In this document: one piece after another, positions 36,481-47,086 of the stretch
Position numbering within the stretch: the stretch's first letter is position 1
How the letters are laid out: each line of letters opens with the position of its first letter
Source: DATKMP01 sp963790045
GTDB lineage: Bacteria; Bacteroidota; Ignavibacteria; UBA10030
Length of the DNA stretch: 64,000 nt
Reading direction: 5' to 3'
Assembly (NCBI GenBank): GCA_963790045.1
Contig: CAWBMS010000007.1
Span: forward strand, 434,001-498,000
Notes under the pieces: model-generated
What the model saw: the letters and a program-made list of their open reading frames with translations, nothing else
What the model was told of the DNA's origin: nothing
The model's database searches: none
Program-made: the position numbers and the translations under genes

Positions 36481-39006
36481 TTGGAGATAATAAAAACAGT
36501 GATTTCCGGTTCTTTCGTTCGAACGGTTATGCTTTTTTGGATAATGCATATCCTGCTGGCAGGAAGCATTCAAGGCCAAGATCTTTCTGAGACGAAAGTT
36601 GGTTTGAAGGTGGATAATATGCCGCTCAATGAAGTGCTGCAGATTCTGGAGCTAAAAACAAAATTTACCTTCAGCTATCTGAATAAGGAATTGCCTCTGA
36701 GCGAAAGGGTTACGTTGGATGTACAGGATAAATCGATGCAGCAAATTCTTGAAATCCTCTCGCAGAAATACGCACTTACGTTCACGAGGATCAATAATAT
36801 CATAATCATTAAAAAGAAAGAAGGTGCGGAAGAAAAGAATATGTCGCAAGGAGTGGGAATACTCAGGGGGATAGTTCGTGATTCATTAACTTCGGAAGTG
36901 TTACCGTATGCCCATATTTATATCCGTGAAATCAATAGGGCGGTCGGTACCGATAATCGAGGATATTTTATCGTCTCTTCTCTTCCCGCAGAAAAAAAAT
37001 ATACCCTTGTTGTCACATTTGTAGGATACTCGCCTAAGTTGATCATAGCATCAATAGAAAAAAATCAAATTACGCATATTGATATTGCTCTGGCAAATTC
37101 TGCTATTGAGGTAAGCAACGTTAATGTGATCGGTGAAAGATTGGCTGAAGAAGAGTTAGCTGTTAAAAAATATTCAATAAACGATATTGAGAATATTACT
37201 CAAGGTGTAGAAACGGATATTATGAGAACCATTCAGTTTGAACCCGGAGTCCAATCGGCCGGAGACGTTTCAGCCAGGTACTATGTGAGAGGAGGGGCCA
37301 GTAATGAGAATTTAGTTCTCTTAAATGAAACCCCGATTTACAATCCCTTTCATGCACTTGGAATATTTAGTGTCATTGACCCCGATATGATCAATAGCGT
37401 TGAGTTTTATAAAGGAGGATTTGATGCAAAATATGACGGACGGCTTTCGTCCGTCATGGATATCATCACAAAAGACGGCAATAGAAATAATTTCGGTGCA
37501 ACAGCTGCGCTCAGCGAATTGACAGTCAAAACAGCATTGGAATGCCCGATCCCGGACGGTTCATTTATTCTCACAGGAAGAAAAAGTTATTCCAACGAGA
37601 TACTAAATAAATTTACCAACGATAAAAATGTTCCCATAGATTTTTATGATGCCTCATTTAAGGTCAATTATTCTAATCCGGAATTTCTGCCCATATCAAA
37701 ATTTACATTCTTTGGGTTCGTAAGCGAGGATAAAATTGACTATAAAAGTATGATGCACGCGAATTACGATTGGTCTAATTCAAATATTGGATTCAATTGG
37801 TTTATAGCAAACCATGACAGTCCTTTATTTGCTGATCTCACATTATACTATTCCAAGTTTTCCGGAAGTGAAATTCCGAATTCCAGCAATGATCGGCAAA
37901 TAATCAATAAGCTCGATGATCTTACATTCAAGACAGATTTTAATTATGTCCTTAATGATAGAAACGAATATTATGGTGGCGTAAAAATAAATTACATAAA
38001 AACCACGCTATTACTTTCTAATTCGATTGGACAATTAAATGATGTGGGATCGGAAAGTACCTCGTTCAGTGGGTATGCAGGGTATAAATTAATAAACATA
38101 GACAAGCTGAAGGCTGATTTTGGTTCACGGTTCAATATGCTGAATTTAACACAAAGCTCTTCTATGTTTTTTGAACCCCGGATGAATGTCGTGTACAGCC
38201 TCTTGCCGACTCTGAAAGTAAAAGCCGCCTGGGGTATTTATCAACAGCAACTGGTGACTATTTCTGATGAAGACGAAGTGCTGGCATTGTTTGAACCGTG
38301 GATTGTTACTCCGGACTATTTAAAGGTATCAAGTGCAATACACTATATCGCCGGATTGGAATATAATCTGAATGAAAACTTAACAGTGAACACAGAAGGG
38401 TATTATAAAGTAATGCATAATTTGGCTGTGATCAACGATTCATTAATTTATCCTACCGATAAACAATTAATAAATGCGAGCGGCGAATCTTATGGGACAG
38501 AGCTCACTTTAAATTATAAAACCGGTCGAATCAACACACAGCTTTCTTATACGTATTCATGGACATTAAAAAAAGTAGGAAACATCGTATATCATCCCCG
38601 ATACGACAGCAGGAATGATGTTAAATTCAATATGAACTGCGACCTTGGAAATCATTGGAGCGCCAGTATAGGCTGGAATTATAATTCGGGAATGCCGTTC
38701 ACTCAAATGTTAGGTTATTATAATAAGTTCAATCCATCAGATATATTAAATCCATCATCGTTGCTTACCAATTATTTCTATTTTCCCATACGGGCTGATA
38801 GGAATGCAGCATGGTTGCCTGATTATCACAGGATGGATGTGAGTGTTTCCAAAAAAACAAAGCTTTGGTCCATGAACATTACCATAGATATGAATATCAT
38901 AAACTTATACGACAGGGAAAATTTTTTCTACTATGATGAAAAGACCGGGGAACGAGTAAACATGCTACCATTTTTACCTTCCATCGATATAAAGGTGGAA
39001 TTATGA
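36481..39006 (+). CDS. TonB-dependent receptor with STN signalling domain
   Basis: Outer-membrane transporter and signal transducer. The frame opens at TTG 36481; GTG 36499 or ATG 36529 (before MLFWIMHILLAGSIQGQ) are alternative starts and the true one is not certain. STN domain at about residues 38-112 (VDNMPLNEVLQILELKTKF), carboxypeptidase-regulatory-like domain at about 128-190 (LRGIVRDSLTSEVLPYAH), plug at about 235-335 (YYVRGGASNENLVLLNETP), then the barrel to the C-terminal KVEL. The STN domain links it to the preceding FecR protein. The stop overlaps the start of the DUF4249-like gene by four bases (ATGA). This is not a SusC/SusD arrangement. Confidence 0.9.
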   Translation: MEIIKTVISGSFVRTVMLFWIMHILLAGSIQGQDLSETKVGLKVDNMPLNEVLQILELKTKFTFSYLNKELPLSERVTLDVQDKSMQQILEILSQKYALTFTRINNIIIIKKKEGAEEKNMSQGVGILRGIVRDSLTSEVLPYAHIYIREINRAVGTDNRGYFIVSSLPAEKKYTLVVTFVGYSPKLIIASIEKNQITHIDIALANSAIEVSNVNVIGERLAEEELAVKKYSINDIENITQGVETDIMRTIQFEPGVQSAGDVSARYYVRGGASNENLVLLNETPIYNPFHALGIFSVIDPDMINSVEFYKGGFDAKYDGRLSSVMDIITKDGNRNNFGATAALSELTVKTALECPIPDGSFILTGRKSYSNEILNKFTNDKNVPIDFYDASFKVNYSNPEFLPISKFTFFGFVSEDKIDYKSMMHANYDWSNSNIGFNWFIANHDSPLFADLTLYYSKFSGSEIPNSSNDRQIINKLDDLTFKTDFNYVLNDRNEYYGGVKINYIKTTLLLSNSIGQLNDVGSESTSFSGYAGYKLINIDKLKADFGSRFNMLNLTQSSSMFFEPRMNVVYSLLPTLKVKAAWGIYQQQLVTISDEDEVLALFEPWIVTPDYLKVSSAIHYIAGLEYNLNENLTVNTEGYYKVMHNLAVINDSLIYPTDKQLINASGESYGTELTLNYKTGRINTQLSYTYSWTLKKVGNIVYHPRYDSRNDVKFNMNCDLGNHWSASIGWNYNSGMPFTQMLGYYNKFNPSDILNPSSLLTNYFYFPIRADRNAAWLPDYHRMDVSVSKKTKLWSMNITIDMNIINLYDRENFFYYDEKTGERVNMLPFLPSIDIKVEL

Positions 39007-39992
39007 AAAAAGGTTCTTGGGTTTTGCTCATCATCCTGTCTCTGTATTTTGCATCATGCAAAAACGATTTCAATATCAATGCTCCTTATGAAGATGTCTA
39101 TGTATTAAATTGTATTTTACGCAACGATACTTCCGTTCAGTATGCCGTCATTTCAAAAAATTATTTTACGGACAATGGAACAACCCCGGCTGCAAACAGT
39201 ATCGAGCAAAATATCAAGGGCGTCAATATAAAAATTTATAATAACGACTCGGTGTTCGTTATGAGGGACACCACCATCCAATTATCAGTTTCCGGAAATG
39301 CGACCATGGTCAATTGTTATTATACAAAAAACCTGATAATGAATCCCGGCAAAGTTATCAGAATCGAAGCCACAGTCCCGGATGGGAACACAGTAAAATC
39401 AACCATCCAGGTGCCGCAAATCTCTTTTATTAATTTTTCGCCGGATTTTCCCCAGATATATCAAACGGGGTATCATACGAAACCAAATTACAGCTGGAAC
39501 TGGATTGGTGCTACTGATGAAAATACAACTATATTATGTCTTCCCCAGTTAGAGGTGTATTATAAACAATATAAAAATGGGCTATTTGTTGATAACAAAA
39601 TACTTATACCTTTGGCCTTGTATTATATTGTCGATGAAGAAGGAAATGAAACACCTGTGAATGTAGCACTCTCATTCAATGACCATTGTTTAACGACCCT
39701 TGAAACTGTTAATAAAACAATGCAGGATATCTCAGGAAACGATCCTAATAAAGAAAACTATATAATCACTAAGGTTGTATTCAGCGTTATCAGCTTAGAT
39801 TCTGAATTAACAAAATATTATTCCGCCAACAATACCTACTCGGAGAATTTTACGATTAAATTGAGGCAAACAGACTTTTCCGATATTGAAGGGGGAAAAG
39901 GAATCTTCGGAGGATATTACAAATTTTCTAAACCCTTAGTTGTTGACAGTTTCTATGTTAAATCTTTTGGTTATCGGTATAATTCCTTATGA
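39003..39992 (+). CDS. DUF4249-like outer-membrane lipoprotein
   Basis: The 329-residue protein has a lipoprotein signal (MKKGSWVLLIILSLYFASC, lipobox around Cys19) and a beta-rich body with the features of the DUF4249 family (YVLNCILRNDTSVQYAVISK early, YYKFSKPLVVDSFYV at the end). It overlaps the receptor gene by four bases, so the two are made together. DUF4249 proteins usually pair with TonB receptors of this STN class and may play the part that SusD plays for SusC, but a substrate is not known. The family call rests on context and overall layout. Confidence 0.72.
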   Translation: MKKGSWVLLIILSLYFASCKNDFNINAPYEDVYVLNCILRNDTSVQYAVISKNYFTDNGTTPAANSIEQNIKGVNIKIYNNDSVFVMRDTTIQLSVSGNATMVNCYYTKNLIMNPGKVIRIEATVPDGNTVKSTIQVPQISFINFSPDFPQIYQTGYHTKPNYSWNWIGATDENTTILCLPQLEVYYKQYKNGLFVDNKILIPLALYYIVDEEGNETPVNVALSFNDHCLTTLETVNKTMQDISGNDPNKENYIITKVVFSVISLDSELTKYYSANNTYSENFTIKLRQTDFSDIEGGKGIFGGYYKFSKPLVVDSFYVKSFGYRYNSL

Positions 39993-40073
39993 TTATATTT
40001 ATGGATTCATTTTTAGTTAAAAGAACAATAAAATTTGATGAGTGTTAAAATAAAAATATTAAATAGAGATCGT

Positions 40074-41330
40074 ATGAATAGTTTCATTTCAACAATTCCT
40101 TTATTATTTGTTTTTTTCGGGCAAAGTTATGCCCAATGGCAAAGAACAAATTTGCCGGACACTATAAAAGTGAATACCATGGCAATATGCGACTCTATTA
40201 TTTTTGCCGGTACAGATGGCGAGGGAATATTCGAATCGACGGATGACGGCGAACACTGGAAAAGTATGAATGAAGGGCTGCAAAACAAATTCATCCATAC
40301 TATTTTCATCAATGGAACAACTATTTTCACGGGAACGGAAACAGGTGCTTCTATTTCCACCAATAACGGAGTAAGCTGGGGTACAATTAATTCCGGTTTG
40401 TCCGATAAAGGTGTTTGGTCTTTTGCGGCACGTCAATCTACACCGGGTGATTCAACCATATTTGCCGGAACATGGAGCGGGGTTTATAAATCTACCAATA
40501 ACGGAACAAGCTGGGCGGCAACGAGCTTATCTACTACCACCATGCCGGTACATTCTCTTATTGTACGCAATTATGATAACGATGTTTTCGCAGCAACGTT
40601 CGGCGGCGGAGTTTATGTTTCACAAAACAATGGATTTTCATGGAACGATATTAGTATTCAATATATAGATAATTACTCCGGTCTTGAGGCTGTGTATTCG
40701 GTTTATGCAATTGCCATCATAGATACTACTATTATAGCCAGTGTAGAATCCGGGTATTTTTATTATTATATAGCATCTGTGAAACCTCCTTTTACTTTGG
40801 TTCAGAATGCCCCCCAACGAAATCAACCCATTCTCTGTTTTGCCAGCCATAATGCAATACTTTATGCCGGTAACTCCATCGGCGATATTTTCTATTCTAA
40901 TTCTGACGGATCATATTGGTGGCTTATATCTTCCTCTTTAACGGGTCATGCTATATACTCTCTTGCACTGAACAATACTTATATGTTTGCTGGAACGGAA
41001 AATGATATTTGGCGATTAAGGTATCCTGAAACAAGTACACATGCGGATAATTTTATAGAAGATCCAATTGGATTCGCACTAGGTCAGAACTATCCGAATC
41101 CGTTTAACCCATCAACACTCATCAGCTATAAGTTGCCAGTAAGCAGTCTTGTATCAATCAAGGTGTACGATGTTTTAGGAAGAGAAATGCTGACACTAAT
41201 CAATGGCCGTCAAGATGCAGGAACTCATTCGGTAACTTTCAGCGCTTGCAACTTGCCGAGCGGAGTGTATTATTATAGACTTCAGGCCGGGCAATTCAGT
41301 GCAACGAAGAAACTTCTCTTGTTGAAATGA
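40074..41330 (+). CDS. Secreted beta-propeller protein with T9SS sorting domain
   Basis: ATG 40074 starts a signal peptide (MNSFISTIPLLFVFFGQSYA). The body has repeated blades of the form FAGT.GGV..STNNG.SW, like BNR/sortilin-type or two-component-regulator propellers. The last 85 residues are a type IX sorting domain (LGQNYPNPFNPSTLISYKL, VYDVLGREM, SGVYYYRLQAGQFSATKKLL), which directs export through T9SS to the cell surface or medium. No catalytic motif was seen. Its place between two TonB receptors suggests a surface role in glycan capture, which is only inference. The stop overlaps the next ATG by three bases, though the next gene probably starts later. Confidence 0.82.
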   Translation: MNSFISTIPLLFVFFGQSYAQWQRTNLPDTIKVNTMAICDSIIFAGTDGEGIFESTDDGEHWKSMNEGLQNKFIHTIFINGTTIFTGTETGASISTNNGVSWGTINSGLSDKGVWSFAARQSTPGDSTIFAGTWSGVYKSTNNGTSWAATSLSTTTMPVHSLIVRNYDNDVFAATFGGGVYVSQNNGFSWNDISIQYIDNYSGLEAVYSVYAIAIIDTTIIASVESGYFYYYIASVKPPFTLVQNAPQRNQPILCFASHNAILYAGNSIGDIFYSNSDGSYWWLISSSLTGHAIYSLALNNTYMFAGTENDIWRLRYPETSTHADNFIEDPIGFALGQNYPNPFNPSTLISYKLPVSSLVSIKVYDVLGREMLTLINGRQDAGTHSVTFSACNLPSGVYYYRLQAGQFSATKKLLLLK

Positions 41331-41386
41331 AATTAATAGTAACAGCTATAGAGCGAACGCAAGACATGTGTTCGAAAGGAGCAACA

Positions 41387-43552
41387 GTGAAACAGCTAAC
41401 AGTATATTCATTTTTCTTATGTGCTTCGTTTTGTATGCTGGCAGAGACGGTATATTCACAATCAGGATGGTATCAGCAATATCCCTTGATGTATGATAAG
41501 AGTTTCCGTGGAGTCACTCTTATTAATACCAACACAGGTACTGTTGTTGGTGATTCTGGTATGATTCTCCGAACGACAAATGGAGGTATGAATTGGACAA
41601 ATCAATCAAGTGGAATAACGAACAATCTCAATGCGGTTTCCTTTATCGATGTTAACACAGGAACTGCCGTTGGAGATGGTGGCATCATTCTCCGAACGAC
41701 AAATGGAGGTATGAATTGGACAAATCAATCAAGTGGAATAACGAACAATCTCAATGCGGTTTCCTTTATCGATGTTAACACAGGAACTGCCGTTGGAGAT
41801 GGTGGCATCATTCTTCGCACAACGAACGGAGGAGTAACTTGGACAAATCAAAAAAGTGGGATAACTAAGAATCTCCGTGGAATTACATTCACCAATGCTG
41901 ACACAGGAACTGCCGTAGGATATAGTGGTACGATTCTCCACACGATAGACGGTGGAGCAACGTGGGCGAGTCAAAATAGTTTTACAAGGTCCTCTCTTTG
42001 TTCAGTTTCCTTTACAAATGCCAATATCGGAACTGCTGTTGGAGGTGGTGGAACAATTCTCCATACGACAGATGGAGGAGCAACATGGGTAACCCAAATA
42101 AGCGGAGCAGTGACCTTTCTCAATGCAGTTTTCTTCACAGATGCCAACATCGGAACAGCTGTTGGAGGATCTGGAACAATTCTCCGCACGACAAATGGAG
42201 GAGCGACATGGACAGATCCGATGAATTCCTCAAATTCCACCCCATCGGCACCTCTCCATTCAATTTCCTTTATCGATGCAAACACAGGAATTGCTGTTGG
42301 TCAATTCGGAACCATTCTTCACACAACAGACGGAGGAGCAACGTGGATTACTTTGTTAGGTGATTCGAAGAGCGTTTTCTTAGGAGTTTCGTTTACAGAT
42401 ACGAATATAGGGACTCTGATTGGTGAATGCGGCATCATTCTCCACACAACAGATGGAGGTGTTACATGGGCAAACCAAGTAAGTGGGACAATGTTCAGTC
42501 TTTCAGGAGTCTCCTTCATTAATGCTAACACGGGGACGATTGTTGGACAATATGGAACAATTCTCCACACGACAGATGGAGGAACAACTTGGGTAACCCA
42601 AATAAGCGGAACAGCGACCTATCTCAATGCAGTTTCCTTTACAAATGCCAATATCGGAACTGCTGTTGGATGTGGTGGAACAATTCTCCATACGATAGAT
42701 GGAGGAGCAACTTGGATAGGACAGGCAAGCGGAATGATCAACAATCTTTACGGAGTTTCCTTTACCGATTCAAAGACAGGAACATCGGTTGGACAATCCG
42801 GAACGATCCTCCACACAACAGATGGCGGATCAACATGGACAACTCAAGCAAGCGGAACAACGAACGATCTTGTTGGTGTTTCCTTCGTTAATGCCAACAT
42901 TGGGACAGCTGTTGGAAGATCTGGAACAATTCTCCGCACAACAAACGGAGGAGTAACATGGACGAGCCAAATAAGTGGAACAACGAACAATCTCAGAGCA
43001 ATCTCCTCCATTGATGCAAACACTGCAACTATTGTTGGAGAAGGCGATGGGAATAGCATAACGGTTTATGCAACAATTCTGCACACAACAAACGGAGGAG
43101 CAACTTGGACGCTACAATCAACCAATGCGTCTTGCCTCAATGCGGTATTCTTTACTGATGCCAATACAGGAACTGCTGTCGGAGGTCTTCCCGACGACAT
43201 AAATCCCAGTATTGGCATCATTCTCCGCACTACTACGGGTGGAACGACAGGCATTAAAAATAATCACAATTCCACAACACAGATACCAAACCAGTTTGAG
43301 CTTGAACAAAATTATCCGAATCCGTTTAACCCGTCAACACTCATCAGCTATAAGTTACCAGTAAGTAGTTTTGTAACAATCAAAGTATACGATGTTCTGG
43401 GGAGAGACATGCAAACACTTATCAATGAACGTCAGAATGCAGGTGATCATTCGGTAACTTTCAGTGCACGCAACTTGTCGAGTGGATTATATTTTTATTC
43501 GCTTCTTATAAAAGAATTCAGGTGTACTAAAAAACTCGTTCTGTTGAAGTGA
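41387..43552 (+). CDS. Secreted YCF48-like 14-repeat propeller protein with T9SS sorting domain
   Basis: GTG 41387 is preferred over ATG 41327: AAAGGAG lies at 41375-41381 and a signal peptide starts there (VKQLTVYSFFLCASFCMLA). The mature chain is fourteen repeats of about 40-48 residues, each with NTGTAVG..GTILHTTDGGATW, the pattern of YCF48/photosystem-II-assembly-like and BNR propellers. Fourteen blades exceed one ring, so two propellers are likely. The C-terminus is a type IX sorting domain (LEQNYPNPFNPSTLISYKL, VYDVLGRDM). At DNA level its sorting domain is very like that of the preceding gene, implying recent duplication or conversion. Function unknown; adhesion or polysaccharide binding is possible. 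Confidence 0.85.
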   Translation: MKQLTVYSFFLCASFCMLAETVYSQSGWYQQYPLMYDKSFRGVTLINTNTGTVVGDSGMILRTTNGGMNWTNQSSGITNNLNAVSFIDVNTGTAVGDGGIILRTTNGGMNWTNQSSGITNNLNAVSFIDVNTGTAVGDGGIILRTTNGGVTWTNQKSGITKNLRGITFTNADTGTAVGYSGTILHTIDGGATWASQNSFTRSSLCSVSFTNANIGTAVGGGGTILHTTDGGATWVTQISGAVTFLNAVFFTDANIGTAVGGSGTILRTTNGGATWTDPMNSSNSTPSAPLHSISFIDANTGIAVGQFGTILHTTDGGATWITLLGDSKSVFLGVSFTDTNIGTLIGECGIILHTTDGGVTWANQVSGTMFSLSGVSFINANTGTIVGQYGTILHTTDGGTTWVTQISGTATYLNAVSFTNANIGTAVGCGGTILHTIDGGATWIGQASGMINNLYGVSFTDSKTGTSVGQSGTILHTTDGGSTWTTQASGTTNDLVGVSFVNANIGTAVGRSGTILRTTNGGVTWTSQISGTTNNLRAISSIDANTATIVGEGDGNSITVYATILHTTNGGATWTLQSTNASCLNAVFFTDANTGTAVGGLPDDINPSIGIILRTTTGGTTGIKNNHNSTTQIPNQFELEQNYPNPFNPSTLISYKLPVSSFVTIKVYDVLGRDMQTLINERQNAGDHSVTFSARNLSSGLYFYSLLIKEFRCTKKLVLLK
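41564..41814 (+). repeat. Exact tandem duplication inside the YCF48-like gene
   Basis: Bases 41564-41691 are identical to 41687-41814: 128 consecutive identical bases at an offset of 123, or 41 codons, one blade of the propeller. The other blades differ at DNA level, so this copy is recent and shows blade number changing by in-frame duplication. Confidence 0.9.
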
Positions 43553-43586
43553 AACATTCTTGTGTGAACATATTTTGGAGTATCTA

Positions 43587-46500
43587 ATGAAAACATTATC
43601 TACTGCGATACTTTTTTTGTTTTTGATCTTAAATTCTCTTTGCAGTTATGCACAGGGAGTTATTCATGGCACCGTAATAGATTCACTTACCCGGGATCAA
43701 TTAAGTGGAGTTGAAATTACTCTCACAGGCACCACATTCAGTGTTGTTTCTAACACGGATGGTGATATCCGTATATCCGGAATTCCATCCGGGGAGTATA
43801 TGCTGCAAACCTCCTATCTAGGATACAAGGGAAAAAAATATTTGATTGATATAAAATCTGAAGAAACACTTGACCTCACCATTAAACTATTACCCATTAT
43901 GACGGTTGAAGGGCAAGCCGTATTCACCCAACAGGCACGCCGCCAGGCTGAAGAAATGAACCGGCAGATCAGCTCAACTACTATAAAAAATGTTAGTGCA
44001 GGTAAAAAACTACAAGACTTGCCCGATGAAAATATTCCTGTGGCATTAAGCCGTTTACCAGGTGTTTCAATTATCTATGGGCCCACCATTCCCATCTCTT
44101 TGGTCGATTGGGTGAGCAGTAACAATAACGGAATTAGTTTTTCGACTACATTACCTCCCAAAGATGATTTTTCATTTGCCAATGATCCGGTTTCAAAGGT
44201 TTTCATAAGGGGATTGGATTCCAAATATTCCAATATGACTATTGACGGAATGAGAATTTCTCCAACTTCTGCAAAAGATAAAAGTGTAGATCTCAGGTAC
44301 TATTTCAGAGAGAGATTTTCAGAATATCGAAATACGGAAAACCATTACATCCGATGAAGAGGGAGATGCAACAGCCGGTGCTATGAATATAGTGACAGGA
44401 AAAGCTCCCTCTGAAAGAATGATAAAAGCCGAATTAATGGGCAATGATAACGCCTTGGATAAATCCACAAACCAATATCAATTCAACGGAAGTTACGGCG
44501 AAAGATTTTTCGACAACCTCCTTGGGGTGCAGGTTGACGCTACTGCAGAAAAAAAAGATTATGAGTAGTGAATATGATAAAAAGTCCAATACTTATTTGT
44601 TTGATCCTTCCACGCTTTTATATACAAATACCGTAAGAGAAAGAAACGGGGCACACATTATCCTGGATTATAGTACTCCTGATGGCGGTTCGATAAAGTT
44701 TAATAACCTTTTTTATAAAACAAATACAACTTATTTCGAAAGCAAGAAAGACTCCGGTCTCATGATGTTTAATCCTGAGTATACATTTTGTGAGAGGGAA
44801 ACAGAGCAAAAAATATTTCTCTCATCACTAGGAGGCAGGAATTATTTGCTGGGTTTTGATATTGATTGGAATGCGGCATATTCCGAATCCAATACGGATC
44901 ACCCTTTTTATTATACCCTTACTTTTTTTGGATATCCCAGTTATTATCCATCGTCTATGATTGGGCCGCCCTACTTAGATCACACAGTAGAGAGTCCTTC
45001 GAATAACTTTTGCAATGAAAAAACAGCATCTGTTGATATTTATAAAAAATATACTATAAGCAATGAAATTACAGGCGAGTTAAAATTTGGCGGGAAGTAC
45101 AGGATAGACTCCAGGTTATTCGAGGAGCATTTACGGGGGGAAAGCGGCAGCACAATTTCTAACTATACTTACAATGATCTATTGAGAAGATTGGCAGATG
45201 GTTCTTTAGTAGAAAAAGATTTTTCAGGTACCAGGTTTGATGGTTTGCTTTCAAAAAGCAGCGGATCAATTTACCTTTCATACTTTCAAGATAATCCACC
45301 GGGTCAACGCAGTCTGTTCGGTGAAAATACATTGACATTGATAAACAGCGGTGCCCTGCGTTTATGGCACGATTTAAATTACAGTCCATATTATGTAGAG
45401 AACGGAACGGATATAAATTCGTATAATTTGTCCGAAAGCGTTGTTGCAGGATATATCATGCATCATATAGATTTCGGACAGTCGGCAAAATTTATTATCG
45501 GCCTAAGAATAGAAAGCGAACAGAATAATTATGCCGGGTACTACTTTCCCACCAATATATCCGATGCAGCATCTCTCTATGACAGCATACCTCTGCCAAC
45601 AAATACAAATCAGTACAATAAAATATCTCTCCTTCCAAACTTTCAAATGATTTTAGAGCCGACTGATTTCTTAACCTTGCGGTTGGCGGCATATAAAACC
45701 TTAATCAGGCCGGATTGCAATGCCAGGATGCCTAAATTCTTCTGTATTTCCGTACAAGGAATTGCTCAGAATGGAGCAGATGCCGGAAATTATCTGAATA
45801 TGGGAAATCCAGATCTGAAAAATGCTGACGTGTGGAATTATGAAATTCAGACACAATTCTCTGGAAATGGCATAGGGCAATTGGGCATTGATGCGTTCTA
45901 TAAAGATATTGAAGGAATGGTGCAAGAGACTGGCGGAATTAAACTATCGGGTGCTGACCCACTTGAATCATTAGGGATTAACTGGAGCTCTTATCCCGTT
46001 CATTATCCATTCAACAAAAATAGCTTTTATGACGTGTTTACTTATTTTAACTCACCAAAACCAACTCGTATCTGGGGTTTTGAAATTGAACATCAGGCAA
46101 ATTTCAGATATTTCCCGGAACCTTTTAAAAATATTATTTTGAATTACAATCTCACGTTCCTCCGCTCGGAAACTTGGGGATTAGATGTAATGAATATTGC
46201 CACGACGGGCAATTATAGTATTTTATCATATGTAAAACAAAAACTTAATACTATGCCTGAATTTTTAGCAAATGTTATTCTTGGTTATGATCTCAAAGGA
46301 TTCTCTTGTAGAATTGCTTACTTCTATCAGGGTGAATATCCGATTACCAACAATTTCTATCCTAGGACCCAATTGAAAGAGAATAAATTTTCGAGATTGG
46401 ATATTGCACTGAAACAACAACTATGTAACAATGTCTCTATCATTGTCAACCTGAATAATATTACTAATTCAAAAGAGGAATATTTGTTTAGGATCGCTGC

Positions 46501-46591
46501 CACACAGTATTCTCCGGCAGGAGCATGGCAAACAGCTCAAGCTTACAGAAACGGAGTGAATTTCGATTTCGGTATCGGGATTGACTTGTGA
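43587..46591 (+). pseudogene. TonB-dependent receptor (TIGR01782-like), two frameshifts
   Basis: ATG 43587 with TGGAG upstream begins a signal peptide (MKTLSTAILFLFLILNSLC). A carboxypeptidase-regulatory-like domain follows (GVIHGTVIDSLTRDQLSGVE), then a plug with RRQAEEMNRQISSTTIKNV and LSRLPGVSI, as in Xanthomonas/Caulobacter-type glycan receptors. The first frame stops at 44357; removing one G from CAGGTACT (44295-44301) restores DLSTISERDFQNIEI. The second stops at 44568; removing one base in GAGTAGT (44563-44569) restores the path into SEYDKKSNTYLFDP. The barrel then runs intact to 46591. It has no STN domain, unlike the receptor at 36481. It is likely a working glycan importer if the breaks are not real. 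Confidence 0.85.
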
Positions 46592-46748
46592 GATTGGCAA
46601 GGTAGAACCAGTTTAAAGTACATCTTTTTCCAACCTTCTGCTGTGAGTGGACAAATCTATTTATTGATACTTCTATCTGGGATGAGGGAAAACCATGTCT
46701 GAGATGATCACATCAGTATAAAGTTCTGCAACAGTCTCACCAACACAT

Positions 46749-46924
46749 TTTGGATTTGAGCAAAACTATCACCATCCTTTCAATCCTTCCATTATTAAAT
46801 ATCGGATTTTATAGTACTCAGTGTAATTTTGAATGAGATTTTATACAAAAAAGCTATTGAAGAGCAATTCTATTGTTTAAAAGCGGGTGATTTGTTAGAG
46901 GCGAAGAGACTTCCCCTGCTCAAA
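46749..46924 (+). pseudogene. Decayed T9SS sorting-domain fragment
   Basis: In the gap after the receptor, 46749-46811 reads FGFEQNYHHPFNPSIIKYR and then stops. 46865-46924, in a shifted frame, reads QFYCLKAGDLLEAKRLPLLK. These are the two ends of a T9SS sorting domain (QNYPNPFNPS.I.Y and FYRLKAGDF..TKK..LLK). The part between and the whole upstream gene are lost. It marks a third sorted protein that once stood here. Confidence 0.72.
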
Positions 46925-47086
46925 CAATATCAAGTGAAACAAGGTGTGAGATAAAAATTAGGGACAGTACGGAATAAGACTTGGATTACTAGAAAAAACT
47001 GATAAAATTGTAAACTATGATGGAAAAAAAAAGGAAATAGGATTCCAATGCCATCCAAAAACGCAAAACATTGAAGGAGTTCTGAA
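46925..47086. other. Gap before GH2 with possible GH31 end remnant
   Basis: Around 46960-47045 one frame reads LEKTDKIVNYDGKKKEIGF, similar in form to the ends of the two GH31 genes in this window (KIEKIVKYNGTEKKLLF and KYDKIVTYIGKKVVVKL). This suggests another GH31 gene was deleted here. The last 20 bases contain AAGGAG, the ribosome-binding site of the GH2 gene. Confidence 0.4.

Noticed and set aside
36481..39992. SusC/SusD pair
   Set aside because: The receptor carries an STN domain, but its partner is a DUF4249-like lipoprotein with no SusD helical features.
41327..43552. Repeats that might be taken for a CRISPR or tandem satellite
   Set aside because: They are protein-coding propeller blades of about 120-145 bases, in frame and diverged, without uniform repeats and spacers.
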